Made by a program: the position numbers and the translations under genes. From an uncultured Clostridia bacterium (lineage in GTDB: Bacteria > Bacillota > Clostridia > Christensenellales > Borkfalkiaceae): 5,744 bases of DNA. Positions 1-5,744 of this stretch are shown in pieces (within the stretch, counting starts at the first letter, position 1; each line of letters opens with the position of its first letter). The DNA lies in assembly GCA_946628865.1 (NCBI GenBank), contig CAMOXE010000065.1, positions 1-5,744 on the forward strand, in the 5' to 3' direction. The notes under the pieces are model-generated. The model worked only from the letters and a program-made list of their open reading frames with translations, was not told the DNA's origin and ran no database searches.

Positions 1-18
1 ACAAAAGGACGTTTTTGT

Positions 19-2421
19 TTATCTGATGTCGTAAACGGATTTTATTTTTAACGCGTTGGTTTTGCCCGAAATTATCTTCAGCGTTTTCGTCCCGGCGTTC
101 ATATCGAAAAAGTTGTCTGACAAAATCAAATCGTCGTTTTCGTTACTGATATAAACGTATTTGGCAAACGCCGACGCCTTTACCGTAATTTCGTCGACTT
201 TAACCGAAAACTCGAGTTCGGGATCGACGAAACGGAAGTGTTTAGGCTTTGTGAACAGCACTGTTCCCGAAGAAATTTCCTTGCCGCCGACAAGGTACGA
301 GAAGAAAAGATAGTTATTCTTTACGTCCGTTTTATGAAAATCGATTTCCGGCAGGCTTGCGACGGAAAGCGCTTTAACGTTCAACTTTTCGCCGCCCGTA
401 GCCAAGACTTTTCCGTCCGCCGTACAAAGTTGCCATTTTACAAACCCTTCCACGGCTTGTAAAGTATCGTTATTGACAAAAATCTGCGCCTTGGTTTCAT
501 AATCGAAATAACGCTCTTTATTGATGTCCTTGCGCTTGGTATATTCCCCGACTTCCGCACAAGAAATATGTATCGGCTCCAAGAAACGTCTGGCTTCATA
601 ATGCAATGCTTTATACCTGCCATAACCGTCGATACTCGCCCAACTTGCCACGGGCCAACAATCGTTCAACTGCCAATACAACGTACCCATACATCTGCCG
701 CGGTTTCTACGCATATGCTCCACGCAGTATTTGATAGATTCTGCCTGCAAAAGTTGCGACGCATATACCAGATTTTCAAAGTTGTACGGATAAAGATACG
801 TCTGCGACAGGTAACTGAGGATTTTTCCGTTGGCAGAACCGTTCCTTTGATGTATTTCCATCACTTCGCTAAACGGATTTCTATCCTCCGGCAAAGTGAT
901 TTCTTCTATAGTCTTTATGGACGGAAACGACTGAAAGCCGAATTCGCTTAAAAATCTGAAGTAATGATTTCTGTATTCGGTAAACGGGGCGTTCCCGTGC
1001 CATACCTGCCAGTAATGGGTATCGCCTACGTTTTCGCTGCTCGGCTCGACGAACCCGCCGTGCGAGGACGGCGAGGACGTGACAAAGGAAATTTCGGGAC
1101 ACTCCGCTTTTATAATTTCGGGAATAATTCCCTCGAATAACTCCAGATACCCCGCCCTTTCTTCTTCCGTCCACCAGTTTTCGATTGCCGCTTGCTCTTC
1201 GATTTCATTGTTGCCGCAAATTACACCTATGCAGGCGTGATGACGGAATCTTCTTACGTTTTGAACGATTTCCGTCTTTACGTTGTCGTAAAACTCTTTC
1301 GTCGCAGGCATTGCCGAACAAGCGAACATCAAGTCCATAAATACGATAATGCCGAGTTCGTCGCACAATTCAAAGAAATAATCGTGCGGGTAAAATCCTC
1401 CGCCCCAAACGCTAATGGAATTGAAATTTGCAAAGATACAATCTTCCAACAATTTCTTGGTTCTCTCGCGGCTTAACCGGCTTAAAATATTGTCCTCGGG
1501 TATATAATCCGCGCCCATAGCGAAAATCTTAACGCCGTTTATTTTATAGCAGAATTCTTCGCCCCACTCGTCTTTTTCTCGGCTGACGACAAGCGTTCGC
1601 AAACCGATTTTCTTCTCGTTTGTATCAACGGTTTTACCGTTGAACAGGCACTTGGTCACGACGCGATATAGCGGTTGTTTTCCGTAACCGTTAGGCCACC
1701 AAAGTTTTGGGCTTTCGATCTCGGTTTCCACGCCGTTTTCGATACTTTTCTCCACACCGTCAGGGGCAATCAATTTGATTTCCACCTCCGAGGGAAGGCT
1801 CGTTTCCGCTTTTACGGAGACGAAAACCTTGCCAGCGTCGTGTCTTTGTAAAATCCGCACGTCCGTTATACGGGGAATACTTCCGTCAATGAGATATATG
1901 TCTTTCCAAATACCGGCGTCGGGCATTATGGGTCCCCAATCCCAACCGCTCATATAAAACGCTTTTCTTAAATAACTAAAACCGACCAGAGTGGCTCCCG
2001 ATCCGTCCGCAAGTTCCTTTTGGGCGCGCTTAGCCTTGATATAAGCGTCCGCAGGCGAAAAAACCGCTTTGATTTCGTTTTTACCGTCTGTCAATAACGG
2101 CGCGACTTCAAAATAATAAGTTCTATGCATATTATCCGTATGCGCCAAAAATTTCCCGTTGATATATAAATCGCAAAGGGTATCTAAGCCCTCGCATACG
2201 AGCAAAACGCTGTCGGAGTTTTTCGCGTATATGAATTCTTTGGTAAAAGTAAACTCCTCGTCCATAATCGCCAAGGCGTTCTTTTCGTTGCCGCGGTAAA
2301 AAGGATCCGCTATTTTGCCGTTGGCAAGTAATGCCGAATAGACAGAGCCCGGTACTTCGCCTACCACGTCGTAAGTGTTACTCGTAATTCTCCATTGTCC
2401 GTTAAGATTAAATCTTTCCAT
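19..2421 (-). CDS. GH2 beta-mannosidase, cytoplasmic
   Basis: An exo-acting glycoside hydrolase family 2 enzyme expected to remove terminal non-reducing beta-D-mannosyl residues from oligosaccharides by a retaining mechanism. The 800-residue protein shows the family order: N-terminal sugar-binding beta-sandwich (about 1-185) containing WDWGP at 160-164, typical of beta-mannosidases; an Ig-like domain (about 186-280) with WWPNGYG at 241-247; a TIM barrel (about 283-615) with VWGGGFYPHDYFFE near 338-351; and C-terminal beta domains to 800. GNNE places the acid/base at Glu406, SEFGFQS places the nucleophile at Glu493, and LYWQLNDCWP lies at 581-590. Length fits the family and the frame is intact. 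There is no signal peptide, so it should act on imported oligosaccharides. It is the last gene of the three-gene operon, 39 bases after the esterase. The ATG at 2419-2421 is the only sensible start, because a stop lies in frame just upstream. Family call is firm; the exact substrate (mannan, glucomannan, N-glycan or a mannosylated side chain) is open. Confidence 0.93.
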   Translation of the reverse strand: MERFNLNGQWRITSNTYDVVGEVPGSVYSALLANGKIADPFYRGNEKNALAIMDEEFTFTKEFIYAKNSDSVLLVCEGLDTLCDLYINGKFLAHTDNMHRTYYFEVAPLLTDGKNEIKAVFSPADAYIKAKRAQKELADGSGATLVGFSYLRKAFYMSGWDWGPIMPDAGIWKDIYLIDGSIPRITDVRILQRHDAGKVFVSVKAETSLPSEVEIKLIAPDGVEKSIENGVETEIESPKLWWPNGYGKQPLYRVVTKCLFNGKTVDTNEKKIGLRTLVVSREKDEWGEEFCYKINGVKIFAMGADYIPEDNILSRLSRERTKKLLEDCIFANFNSISVWGGGFYPHDYFFELCDELGIIVFMDLMFACSAMPATKEFYDNVKTEIVQNVRRFRHHACIGVICGNNEIEEQAAIENWWTEEERAGYLELFEGIIPEIIKAECPEISFVTSSPSSHGGFVEPSSENVGDTHYWQVWHGNAPFTEYRNHYFRFLSEFGFQSFPSIKTIEEITLPEDRNPFSEVMEIHQRNGSANGKILSYLSQTYLYPYNFENLVYASQLLQAESIKYCVEHMRRNRGRCMGTLYWQLNDCWPVASWASIDGYGRYKALHYEARRFLEPIHISCAEVGEYTKRKDINKERYFDYETKAQIFVNNDTLQAVEGFVKWQLCTADGKVLATGGEKLNVKALSVASLPEIDFHKTDVKNNYLFFSYLVGGKEISSGTVLFTKPKHFRFVDPELEFSVKVDEITVKASAFAKYVYISNENDDLILSDNFFDMNAGTKTLKIISGKTNALKIKSVYDIR

Positions 2422-2440
2422 ATTATTACTTTTAAAATTA

Positions 2441-2446
2441 TCCTTT
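2441..2446 (-). promoter_or_regulatory. Distant Shine-Dalgarno-like AAAGGA before the mannosidase
   Basis: AAAGGA is the only good SD-like sequence in the 39-base gap before the mannosidase. It ends 19 bases before the ATG, much further than the usual 5-10. The bases between are almost all A and T. No alternative in-frame start exists, since the upstream frame meets TAA within 10 codons without ATG, GTG or TTG. Initiation may be weak, may depend on the A/U-rich unstructured leader, or may use this site after folding. Confidence 0.35.
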
Positions 2447-2460
2447 ACTTATAAAAATAG

Positions 2461-3489
2461 TTATTTGTTACGAAGTCGTTCGAGCGCGGAAAAAGTGATT
2501 TCTTTGTCAAAATAGTGCGCTTTATTAGGGTAGATCTTTAATTCGCAATTCCCCTCGGCGTTTTCCCTTGCGTAAATTTTTTCAATTACGGAATATACTT
2601 TTTTCGTCCCCGAAAGAGGGAATATAGGGTCTATTTCCCCGGCGCAGACCAACAGTTTCCGCGGTGCGATCAAAGCCGACAGTTCACCCATATCAAAATA
2701 CTTGGCGATACCCGGAATATAATTACAAGTACAATGCCACACGTTCCCGATACTGTCTTTATAGGTACATACGGCGCACGTCGGTACAGCCGTTTTAATC
2801 CTTTCGTCATAGCACGCCGCGTAGTAGGTTGCCGTGCCGCCGCCGGACGTCCCTAAAAGAGTAATATCGTTTAAATCGAGTTTATCCTTGAAATATTCCA
2901 AACTGTCGATTGCCTTAGAAACGTCCCAGACGCGTTCTCCGATCAGCGTCCGCCCCAGCATCAAAGCGGTCATTGCCGTAAACATGCAACCGCAAGTCAA
3001 TGCGGAACCTCTGTCTTTTCGTAACGTCGTCCTTTCGCCCATACCGCGCTGTTCGATCGCCAGCGCCGCATAACCGTTTTTCACCGCGTCGATTGCAAAG
3101 GTACTCGTTTTTAAGGATTCCTCGTCCTGCTCGTATTTTTTTTGACCGATAGAAATGTGGAAACCCGTCGTATGACCCTGCAAACAGATACAAACGGGAA
3201 ACTTTGCCTTTTCTTTACGCGGAATCAACAAGTAGCAAGGCACGAAACAGCCCTTTTCACTCTCGAAAACGTAACGGTAACGCGTATATTCGTCGGTTTC
3301 GGTACGTTCTTCTATCTCTACCTTTATCTCGCAAGCATTTTCGGCAATGGTTTTCAGACCTAACAGTTCGATATACTTTTCTTTTACCTGCTTTTTCCAT
3401 TCGACGTAATCGTTTTTCTCGTCATACGCCAAAAGCGGTTTATTATTTAATAATTGCTCGTGTATAGCGTCGTTATCTATCAGCCTCAT
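2461..3489 (-). CDS. Alpha/beta-hydrolase, probable carbohydrate (acetyl) esterase
   Basis: A 342-residue alpha/beta-hydrolase of the dienelactone-hydrolase/acetyl-xylan-esterase-like group (Abhydrolase_7-like). It probably removes acyl, most likely acetyl, groups from sugars. Visible elements are an oxyanion-side motif LQGHTTG at 103-109, QRGMGER at 147-153, a nucleophile elbow GTSGGG with Ser215, a probable acid Asp287 in GEIDPIFP, and a probable base His325 in NKAHYF, all in the canonical order. A cysteine-bearing segment HCTCNYIPG (252-260) between Ser and Asp recalls a motif I associate with this subgroup. There is no signal peptide or membrane segment, so it should be cytoplasmic. Its ATG overlaps the GH28 stop as ATGA, indicating translational coupling, and an AGAGGA lies 3 bases upstream. 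The context between GH28 and GH2 suggests it deacylates an intermediate of the same glycan. Substrate is inferred; a methyl-esterase or a non-sugar esterase cannot be excluded. Confidence 0.82.
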   Translation of the reverse strand: MRLIDNDAIHEQLLNNKPLLAYDEKNDYVEWKKQVKEKYIELLGLKTIAENACEIKVEIEERTETDEYTRYRYVFESEKGCFVPCYLLIPRKEKAKFPVCICLQGHTTGFHISIGQKKYEQDEESLKTSTFAIDAVKNGYAALAIEQRGMGERTTLRKDRGSALTCGCMFTAMTALMLGRTLIGERVWDVSKAIDSLEYFKDKLDLNDITLLGTSGGGTATYYAACYDERIKTAVPTCAVCTYKDSIGNVWHCTCNYIPGIAKYFDMGELSALIAPRKLLVCAGEIDPIFPLSGTKKVYSVIEKIYARENAEGNCELKIYPNKAHYFDKEITFSALERLRNK

Positions 3490-4742
3490 AGTTCCTCTCT
3501 TTTTATTATCACGTTTTCTGAAGAAACGCCGTGTACGGCGTCATAGCCGCTCTCTTCGGCAATCGTCCGCATATTTAAATCTCTTAAATAAAACTTATAT
3601 AATTGATAGTCCTTGCTCGAATTCACGTTAAAAAATTTATAACAAGAACAATCACAATCCCGAACCGTAACGTTTTCTACGGTGGAAACGGGTTTATCCT
3701 TACGCCCTTTCAAATCAAAGAATTGCGTCCAGGGCGCGATATTGATAAAGCCGCCTAAAATACTGCCCTTTACGTTTTCCACGGTAATGAACTCATAACG
3801 CTGCGGAGTATCGGGGCGCAATTTGAAATGTAGCATCTGCGCAATATCCTCTACGACGATCCTCCGCACGAGGATGTTTTTATTATGTACGGATTCCGAG
3901 CCGCACGTCAAACCGCTGTGGCAAAAGCCGTAACGGCAATCTTCTATGACAATACGCTCGTTTGAGCCGTTGTCGGGGTCCTCGTCCGCCCAAGCGCCTT
4001 TGCCGCCCTTTAACGCCACGGCGTCGTCGTTTACTTCCATATAACAACCTTTGATAAGTACGTCCGTGCAAACGTCGATATCGATTGCGTCGGTACTCGG
4101 TGCGGGTACGGGCGACTTCGGCGAGTAAATCGAACAGCCGATGAATTTTACTCGGTTGCATTTGTAAATATGATTCGTCCAAAAATGCGAGTTCTGCAAA
4201 TGCAAATCTGCGACGAGGACGTTCTTGCTGTTGGAAATATATACGAGGCGCGGGCGCTGTTCGTCCTTGTTCGTGCAGTCGGGGTTCCAGGCGCGGCGCT
4301 GCCAAAAAGCCTTCCAGGCGCGCAAACCGTTGCCGTCGATAGTACCCTTTCCGCACATAACGAAACCGTCGACGCCGTCCGCGTTGATCAATGCGGGGTA
4401 ATAATCGCAGGTTTCGCCCTCTATGCGCGTTTTACAAACGGGGTAATCGGAAATATCGTCGCTACCCTTTAAAACGCCGCCCTCGTCAATATACAGATGG
4501 ACGTTCTGCTTAAAAAACAGCGCGCCCGTCAAGTACGTTCCCGCAGGCACGACCAACACTCCGCCACCTTTTTGCGAGATTAAATCGATCAGATTTTGCA
4601 GTTGCTCAGTATAAATTTTACCGTCGTCTGAGACGCCGTAGTCCGTAACGACGTAACGTTTCCCCAAACTTTCCGAATCGGGAATTCCATACTCGTAAAA
4701 CCAAGCGTCTATCAACGTTCCGTCGGGAAAAAATTCTTGCAT
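3486..4742 (-). CDS. GH28 polygalacturonase-like beta-helix glycosidase
   Basis: A 418-residue right-handed parallel beta-helix enzyme of glycoside hydrolase family 28, whose members cleave galacturonic-acid or related linkages in pectins by inversion. The N-terminal part has VTDYGVSDDG followed by GGGVLVVPAGTYLTG, the usual GH28/pectate-lyase-like opening, then GTIDGNG at 133-139. Active-site matches are STDAID (Asp218) for NTD, NDDAVALKGG (Asp239, Asp240) for DD, CHSG (His275) for GHG, and HFKLR (Lys307) for RIK. The 35-residue gap from Asp240 to His275 is longer than in fungal endo-enzymes and resembles exo-acting bacterial members. No signal peptide is seen, so it probably works inside the cell on oligomers. 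Start: the frame is open to a GTG at 4782-4784 and also has ATG at 4752-4754. I prefer ATG at 4740-4742, because AAAGGT lies upstream and the extra 14 residues are Lys/Asn-rich, as expected of a leader. First gene of the operon. Family is secure; the precise linkage is unknown. Confidence 0.85.
   Translation of the reverse strand: MQEFFPDGTLIDAWFYEYGIPDSESLGKRYVVTDYGVSDDGKIYTEQLQNLIDLISQKGGGVLVVPAGTYLTGALFFKQNVHLYIDEGGVLKGSDDISDYPVCKTRIEGETCDYYPALINADGVDGFVMCGKGTIDGNGLRAWKAFWQRRAWNPDCTNKDEQRPRLVYISNSKNVLVADLHLQNSHFWTNHIYKCNRVKFIGCSIYSPKSPVPAPSTDAIDIDVCTDVLIKGCYMEVNDDAVALKGGKGAWADEDPDNGSNERIVIEDCRYGFCHSGLTCGSESVHNKNILVRRIVVEDIAQMLHFKLRPDTPQRYEFITVENVKGSILGGFINIAPWTQFFDLKGRKDKPVSTVENVTVRDCDCSCYKFFNVNSSKDYQLYKFYLRDLNMRTIAEESGYDAVHGVSSENVIIKREEL
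3493..3498 (-). promoter_or_regulatory. Ribosome binding site of the esterase, inside the GH28 end
   Basis: AGAGGA with 3 bases before the ATG at 3487-3489, located within the last codons of the GH28 gene. Together with the ATGA stop/start overlap it supports the chosen esterase start and coupled translation of the two genes. Confidence 0.65.
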
Positions 4743-4754
4743 TCTATTACTCAT

Positions 4755-4760
4755 ACCTTT
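4755..4760 (-). promoter_or_regulatory. SD-like AAAGGT used to choose the GH28 start
   Basis: AAAGGT directly abuts the ATG at 4752-4754, which is too close to serve it. It lies 12 bases before the ATG at 4740-4742, a long but workable distance. The alternative GTG at 4782-4784 would rely on GCAGG, which lies 11 bases upstream inside the 3' arm of the leader hairpin. This makes the downstream ATG the likeliest start, with moderate certainty. Confidence 0.4.
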
Positions 4761-4786
4761 AGCATTTTTATTCGTTTTGAACACAA

Positions 4787-4820
4787 ACTCGAAAACCTGC
4801 TTACAAGCAAGTTTTCGAGT
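4787..4820 (-). promoter_or_regulatory. Leader hairpin / interrupted palindrome before GH28
   Basis: Read on the minus strand, the 5' arm ACTCGAAAACTTGCTT (4820-4805) and the 3' arm AAGCAGGTTTTCGAGT (4802-4787) pair over 16 positions around GT. In RNA the only non-Watson-Crick position is a U-G wobble; realistically this gives a 14-bp stem with a 6-base loop. On the plus strand the same position would be a C-A mismatch, so the RNA form favours minus-strand transcription. It starts about 20 bases after the predicted transcription start and is followed by TTTGTGTTC, a short U-rich run. It could be an attenuator or weak terminator, an mRNA-stabilising leader stem, or a DNA operator. Which of these applies cannot be settled from sequence alone. 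Confidence 0.6.
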
Positions 4821-4825
4821 GCGTC

Positions 4826-4871
4826 ATTACCTTGTTCGTCAAATGATATTATATATTAACTTGCTCACAAA
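4826..4871 (-). repeat. Imperfect direct repeat flanking the -10 box, candidate operator
   Basis: Two related minus-strand units: TTTGTGAGCAAGTTAAT (4871-4855) and TTTGACGAACAAGGTAAT (4843-4826). Allowing one gapped base, they share TTTG and 10 of 12 positions of GAGCAAGTTAAT. They are spaced about 28-29 bases apart, so one lies in the promoter spacer and the other across the predicted transcription start. Direct repeats placed this way are typical of activator or repressor sites, for example for AraC-type regulators. The regulator is not in the window, and the repeat could be chance in a short A/T-rich region. Confidence 0.35.
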
Positions 4872-4876
4872 GTCAA
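4848..4876 (-). promoter_or_regulatory. Sigma-A/sigma-70-type promoter of the GH28-esterase-GH2 operon
   Basis: On the minus strand, -35 TTGACT (4876-4871) matches 5 of 6 consensus bases. A spacer of exactly 17 bp follows, then -10 TATAAT (4853-4848), a perfect match. The transcription start should lie near 4840 (a G), giving a leader of about 98 bases to the preferred GH28 ATG. It is positioned correctly for the three-gene operon, and no other comparable promoter is visible in the gaps between these genes. Confidence 0.75.
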
Positions 4877-4932
4877 CGCCTCTGACCCGAACATGTCGTT
4901 ACAGCGAGACAAAACCTTGCCGCGTAAGAAAT

Positions 4933-5744
4933 TTATATAATATTTTCTATTGCAAGTTTAAAATACATATCCGTATTTTCAGCCTGCGACCATGCGTCAA
5001 ACTCAAAGCCGATAACAAGCCCCGACGTGCCGTTTAATACGTCCTCGGAAAGCCTTAAGGTTATCACCGTCGTGCCGCCGTCGTTATTCTTCTGACTGTC
5101 GTCGGTCATCGTCAAAACTCCGTCTTTTATCACTACTTTGAAGTAATGCTCTTTCGAGTTGTCAAACGAGAACGATTGATCGCCGACGGTAATTTTCCCG
5201 ATCTTTCCGGCACTTGCAAATAAGCCGAACGAAACTTCGTTATACGCGTTATAATTTACCTTATTAAACGTAAACGTACCCGTATACGGAGCCGCACCGA
5301 ACTGCGTCATGTAGAAATTGTTGTATTCCGTCTTGTACGCGAGATGGACGTTGCCCATTCCGACAAGGTTTTGGTCGCCTCTGTACTGTCCGCCGTCAAC
5401 CGTCGGCTTATTTCCCATCGCAGCCGTTACTCGGCGTTCCGTGCCATACGCCTCCGCGATCAACGCCTTTATAGCCGCTACGTTCGCGAGATGTATTTCA
5501 GAGGCTCTTTCTTCTTCGTTCAGCGTAAGAGACCAACGGAGATATTCCGCGATTGCCGACGCCTGCGCGTCGCTACCGTTTTCCTCCGCCAAAATCGCGT
5601 CGTAGTAATAAGCGTCCTGATAACCTATATCCGTGGCGAAAGATCCGAAATAAACAAAAATATAATCGACAAGAAGTTCCCCGCCTCTATCGTAAACGCC
5701 GTTTACGGCAATGGAAGCGGTGGCAATCGAAATGCCGTTAAGGT
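4933..5744 (-). CDS. C-terminal part of a protein of unknown function, beta-sandwich-like end (partial)
   Basis: The frame is open from the window edge to TAA at 4933-4935, giving 269 visible residues; the start lies beyond 5744. The TTG at 5590-5592 is an internal Leu codon, because reading continues without a stop for 50 codons upstream of it. Residues 1-50 are mixed beta and Tyr/Asp-rich (DAYYYDAI at 43-50). Residues about 51-104 are acidic, Ala-rich and probably helical. Residues about 130-269 alternate hydrophobic and polar residues in short strands (YTGTFTFNKV, KITVGDQSFSF, YFKVVIKDGVLTMTDD, LVIGFEFDAW) and resemble a jelly-roll or lectin-like domain. There is no LPXTG, membrane anchor or repeat at the C terminus. 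I do not recognise the family. The composition (few Cys, many Asn, Gly and Tyr) suits a secreted or surface protein, possibly carbohydrate-binding given its neighbours, but that is inference. It ends 57 bases before the operon promoter. Confidence 0.75.
   Translation of the reverse strand, partial: LNGISIATASIAVNGVYDRGGELLVDYIFVYFGSFATDIGYQDAYYYDAILAEENGSDAQASAIAEYLRWSLTLNEEERASEIHLANVAAIKALIAEAYGTERRVTAAMGNKPTVDGGQYRGDQNLVGMGNVHLAYKTEYNNFYMTQFGAAPYTGTFTFNKVNYNAYNEVSFGLFASAGKIGKITVGDQSFSFDNSKEHYFKVVIKDGVLTMTDDSQKNNDGGTTVITLRLSEDVLNGTSGLVIGFEFDAWSQAENTDMYFKLAIENII

Noticed and set aside
1..18. Small inverted repeat acaaaa/ttttgt just after the mannosidase stop
   Set aside because: Only 6 A/T-rich pairs at the window edge; too weak to call a terminator without the sequence beyond.
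568..951. 127-codon plus-strand open frame opposite the beta-mannosidase
   Set aside because: Antisense to the conserved GH2 catalytic barrel, with no recognisable domain; explained by codon bias on the coding strand.
2422..2470. Possible -10-like TATAAG/GATAAT words before the mannosidase
   Set aside because: No -35 at a suitable distance, and A/T-rich gaps produce such words often; operon transcription is the simpler explanation.
3883..4356. 157-codon minus-strand open frame inside the GH28 gene
   Set aside because: It lies in another frame of a clear GH28 gene, is very Arg-rich and low in recognisable motifs; a by-product of GC-richer codons.
4777..5037. 86-codon plus-strand open frame across the intergenic region
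   Set aside because: It overlaps the promoter, the hairpin and the end of the partial gene antisense, and its product has no recognisable features. The strong promoter points the other way.
5590..5592. TTG as the start of a 219-residue protein
   Set aside because: The same frame continues without a stop to the window edge and the upstream residues look like protein, so the codon is internal Leu.
5318..5741. Plus-strand open frames at the right end
   Set aside because: Antisense to the partial gene, whose minus-strand frame is open to the edge with protein-like composition.
1..5744. CRISPR array, tRNA/rRNA, transposase, phage or defence genes
   Set aside because: None seen on either strand; the window is fully accounted for by four genes and one control region.

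Overview
The window carries one strand of genes: everything supported reads right to left on the minus strand. Base composition is moderate (roughly mid-40s % GC by eye), SD-type ribosome sites are present, and one intergenic promoter is close to the sigma-A/sigma-70 consensus. Together with the protein families, this suggests a fermentative, probably gut-associated Clostridia/Firmicutes bacterium that uses plant polysaccharides. That assignment is inference; no rRNA or other marker gene is present.

Right end (5744 to 4933, minus): the C-terminal 269 residues of a protein that starts outside the window. It has a short beta-rich piece, an acidic helical stretch and a C-terminal beta-sandwich-like domain. 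It ends without an anchor or sorting signal. It looks like part of a larger, possibly secreted protein, and its function is unknown.

Intergenic region (4932 to 4743): a strong promoter (TTGACT, 17 bp, TATAAT), repeated AGCAAGTT-like motifs around it, and a 34-base interrupted palindrome that forms a near-perfect RNA hairpin in the transcribed leader. This is the likely control region of the downstream operon.

Operon (4742 to 19): three tightly packed genes. The first encodes a divergent GH28 polygalacturonase-like beta-helix enzyme. The second encodes an alpha/beta-hydrolase of the acetyl-xylan-esterase/dienelactone-hydrolase-like group and overlaps the first gene by 4 bases (ATGA). The third encodes a GH2 beta-mannosidase after a 39-base gap. 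None has a visible signal peptide, so the products probably act in the cytoplasm on imported, decorated oligosaccharides: GH28 on uronic-acid linkages, the esterase on acyl groups, and GH2 on terminal beta-mannosyl residues. The pairing of a pectin-type enzyme with a beta-mannosidase is the most interesting biological point. No mobile element, CRISPR array, RNA gene or defence system was seen.
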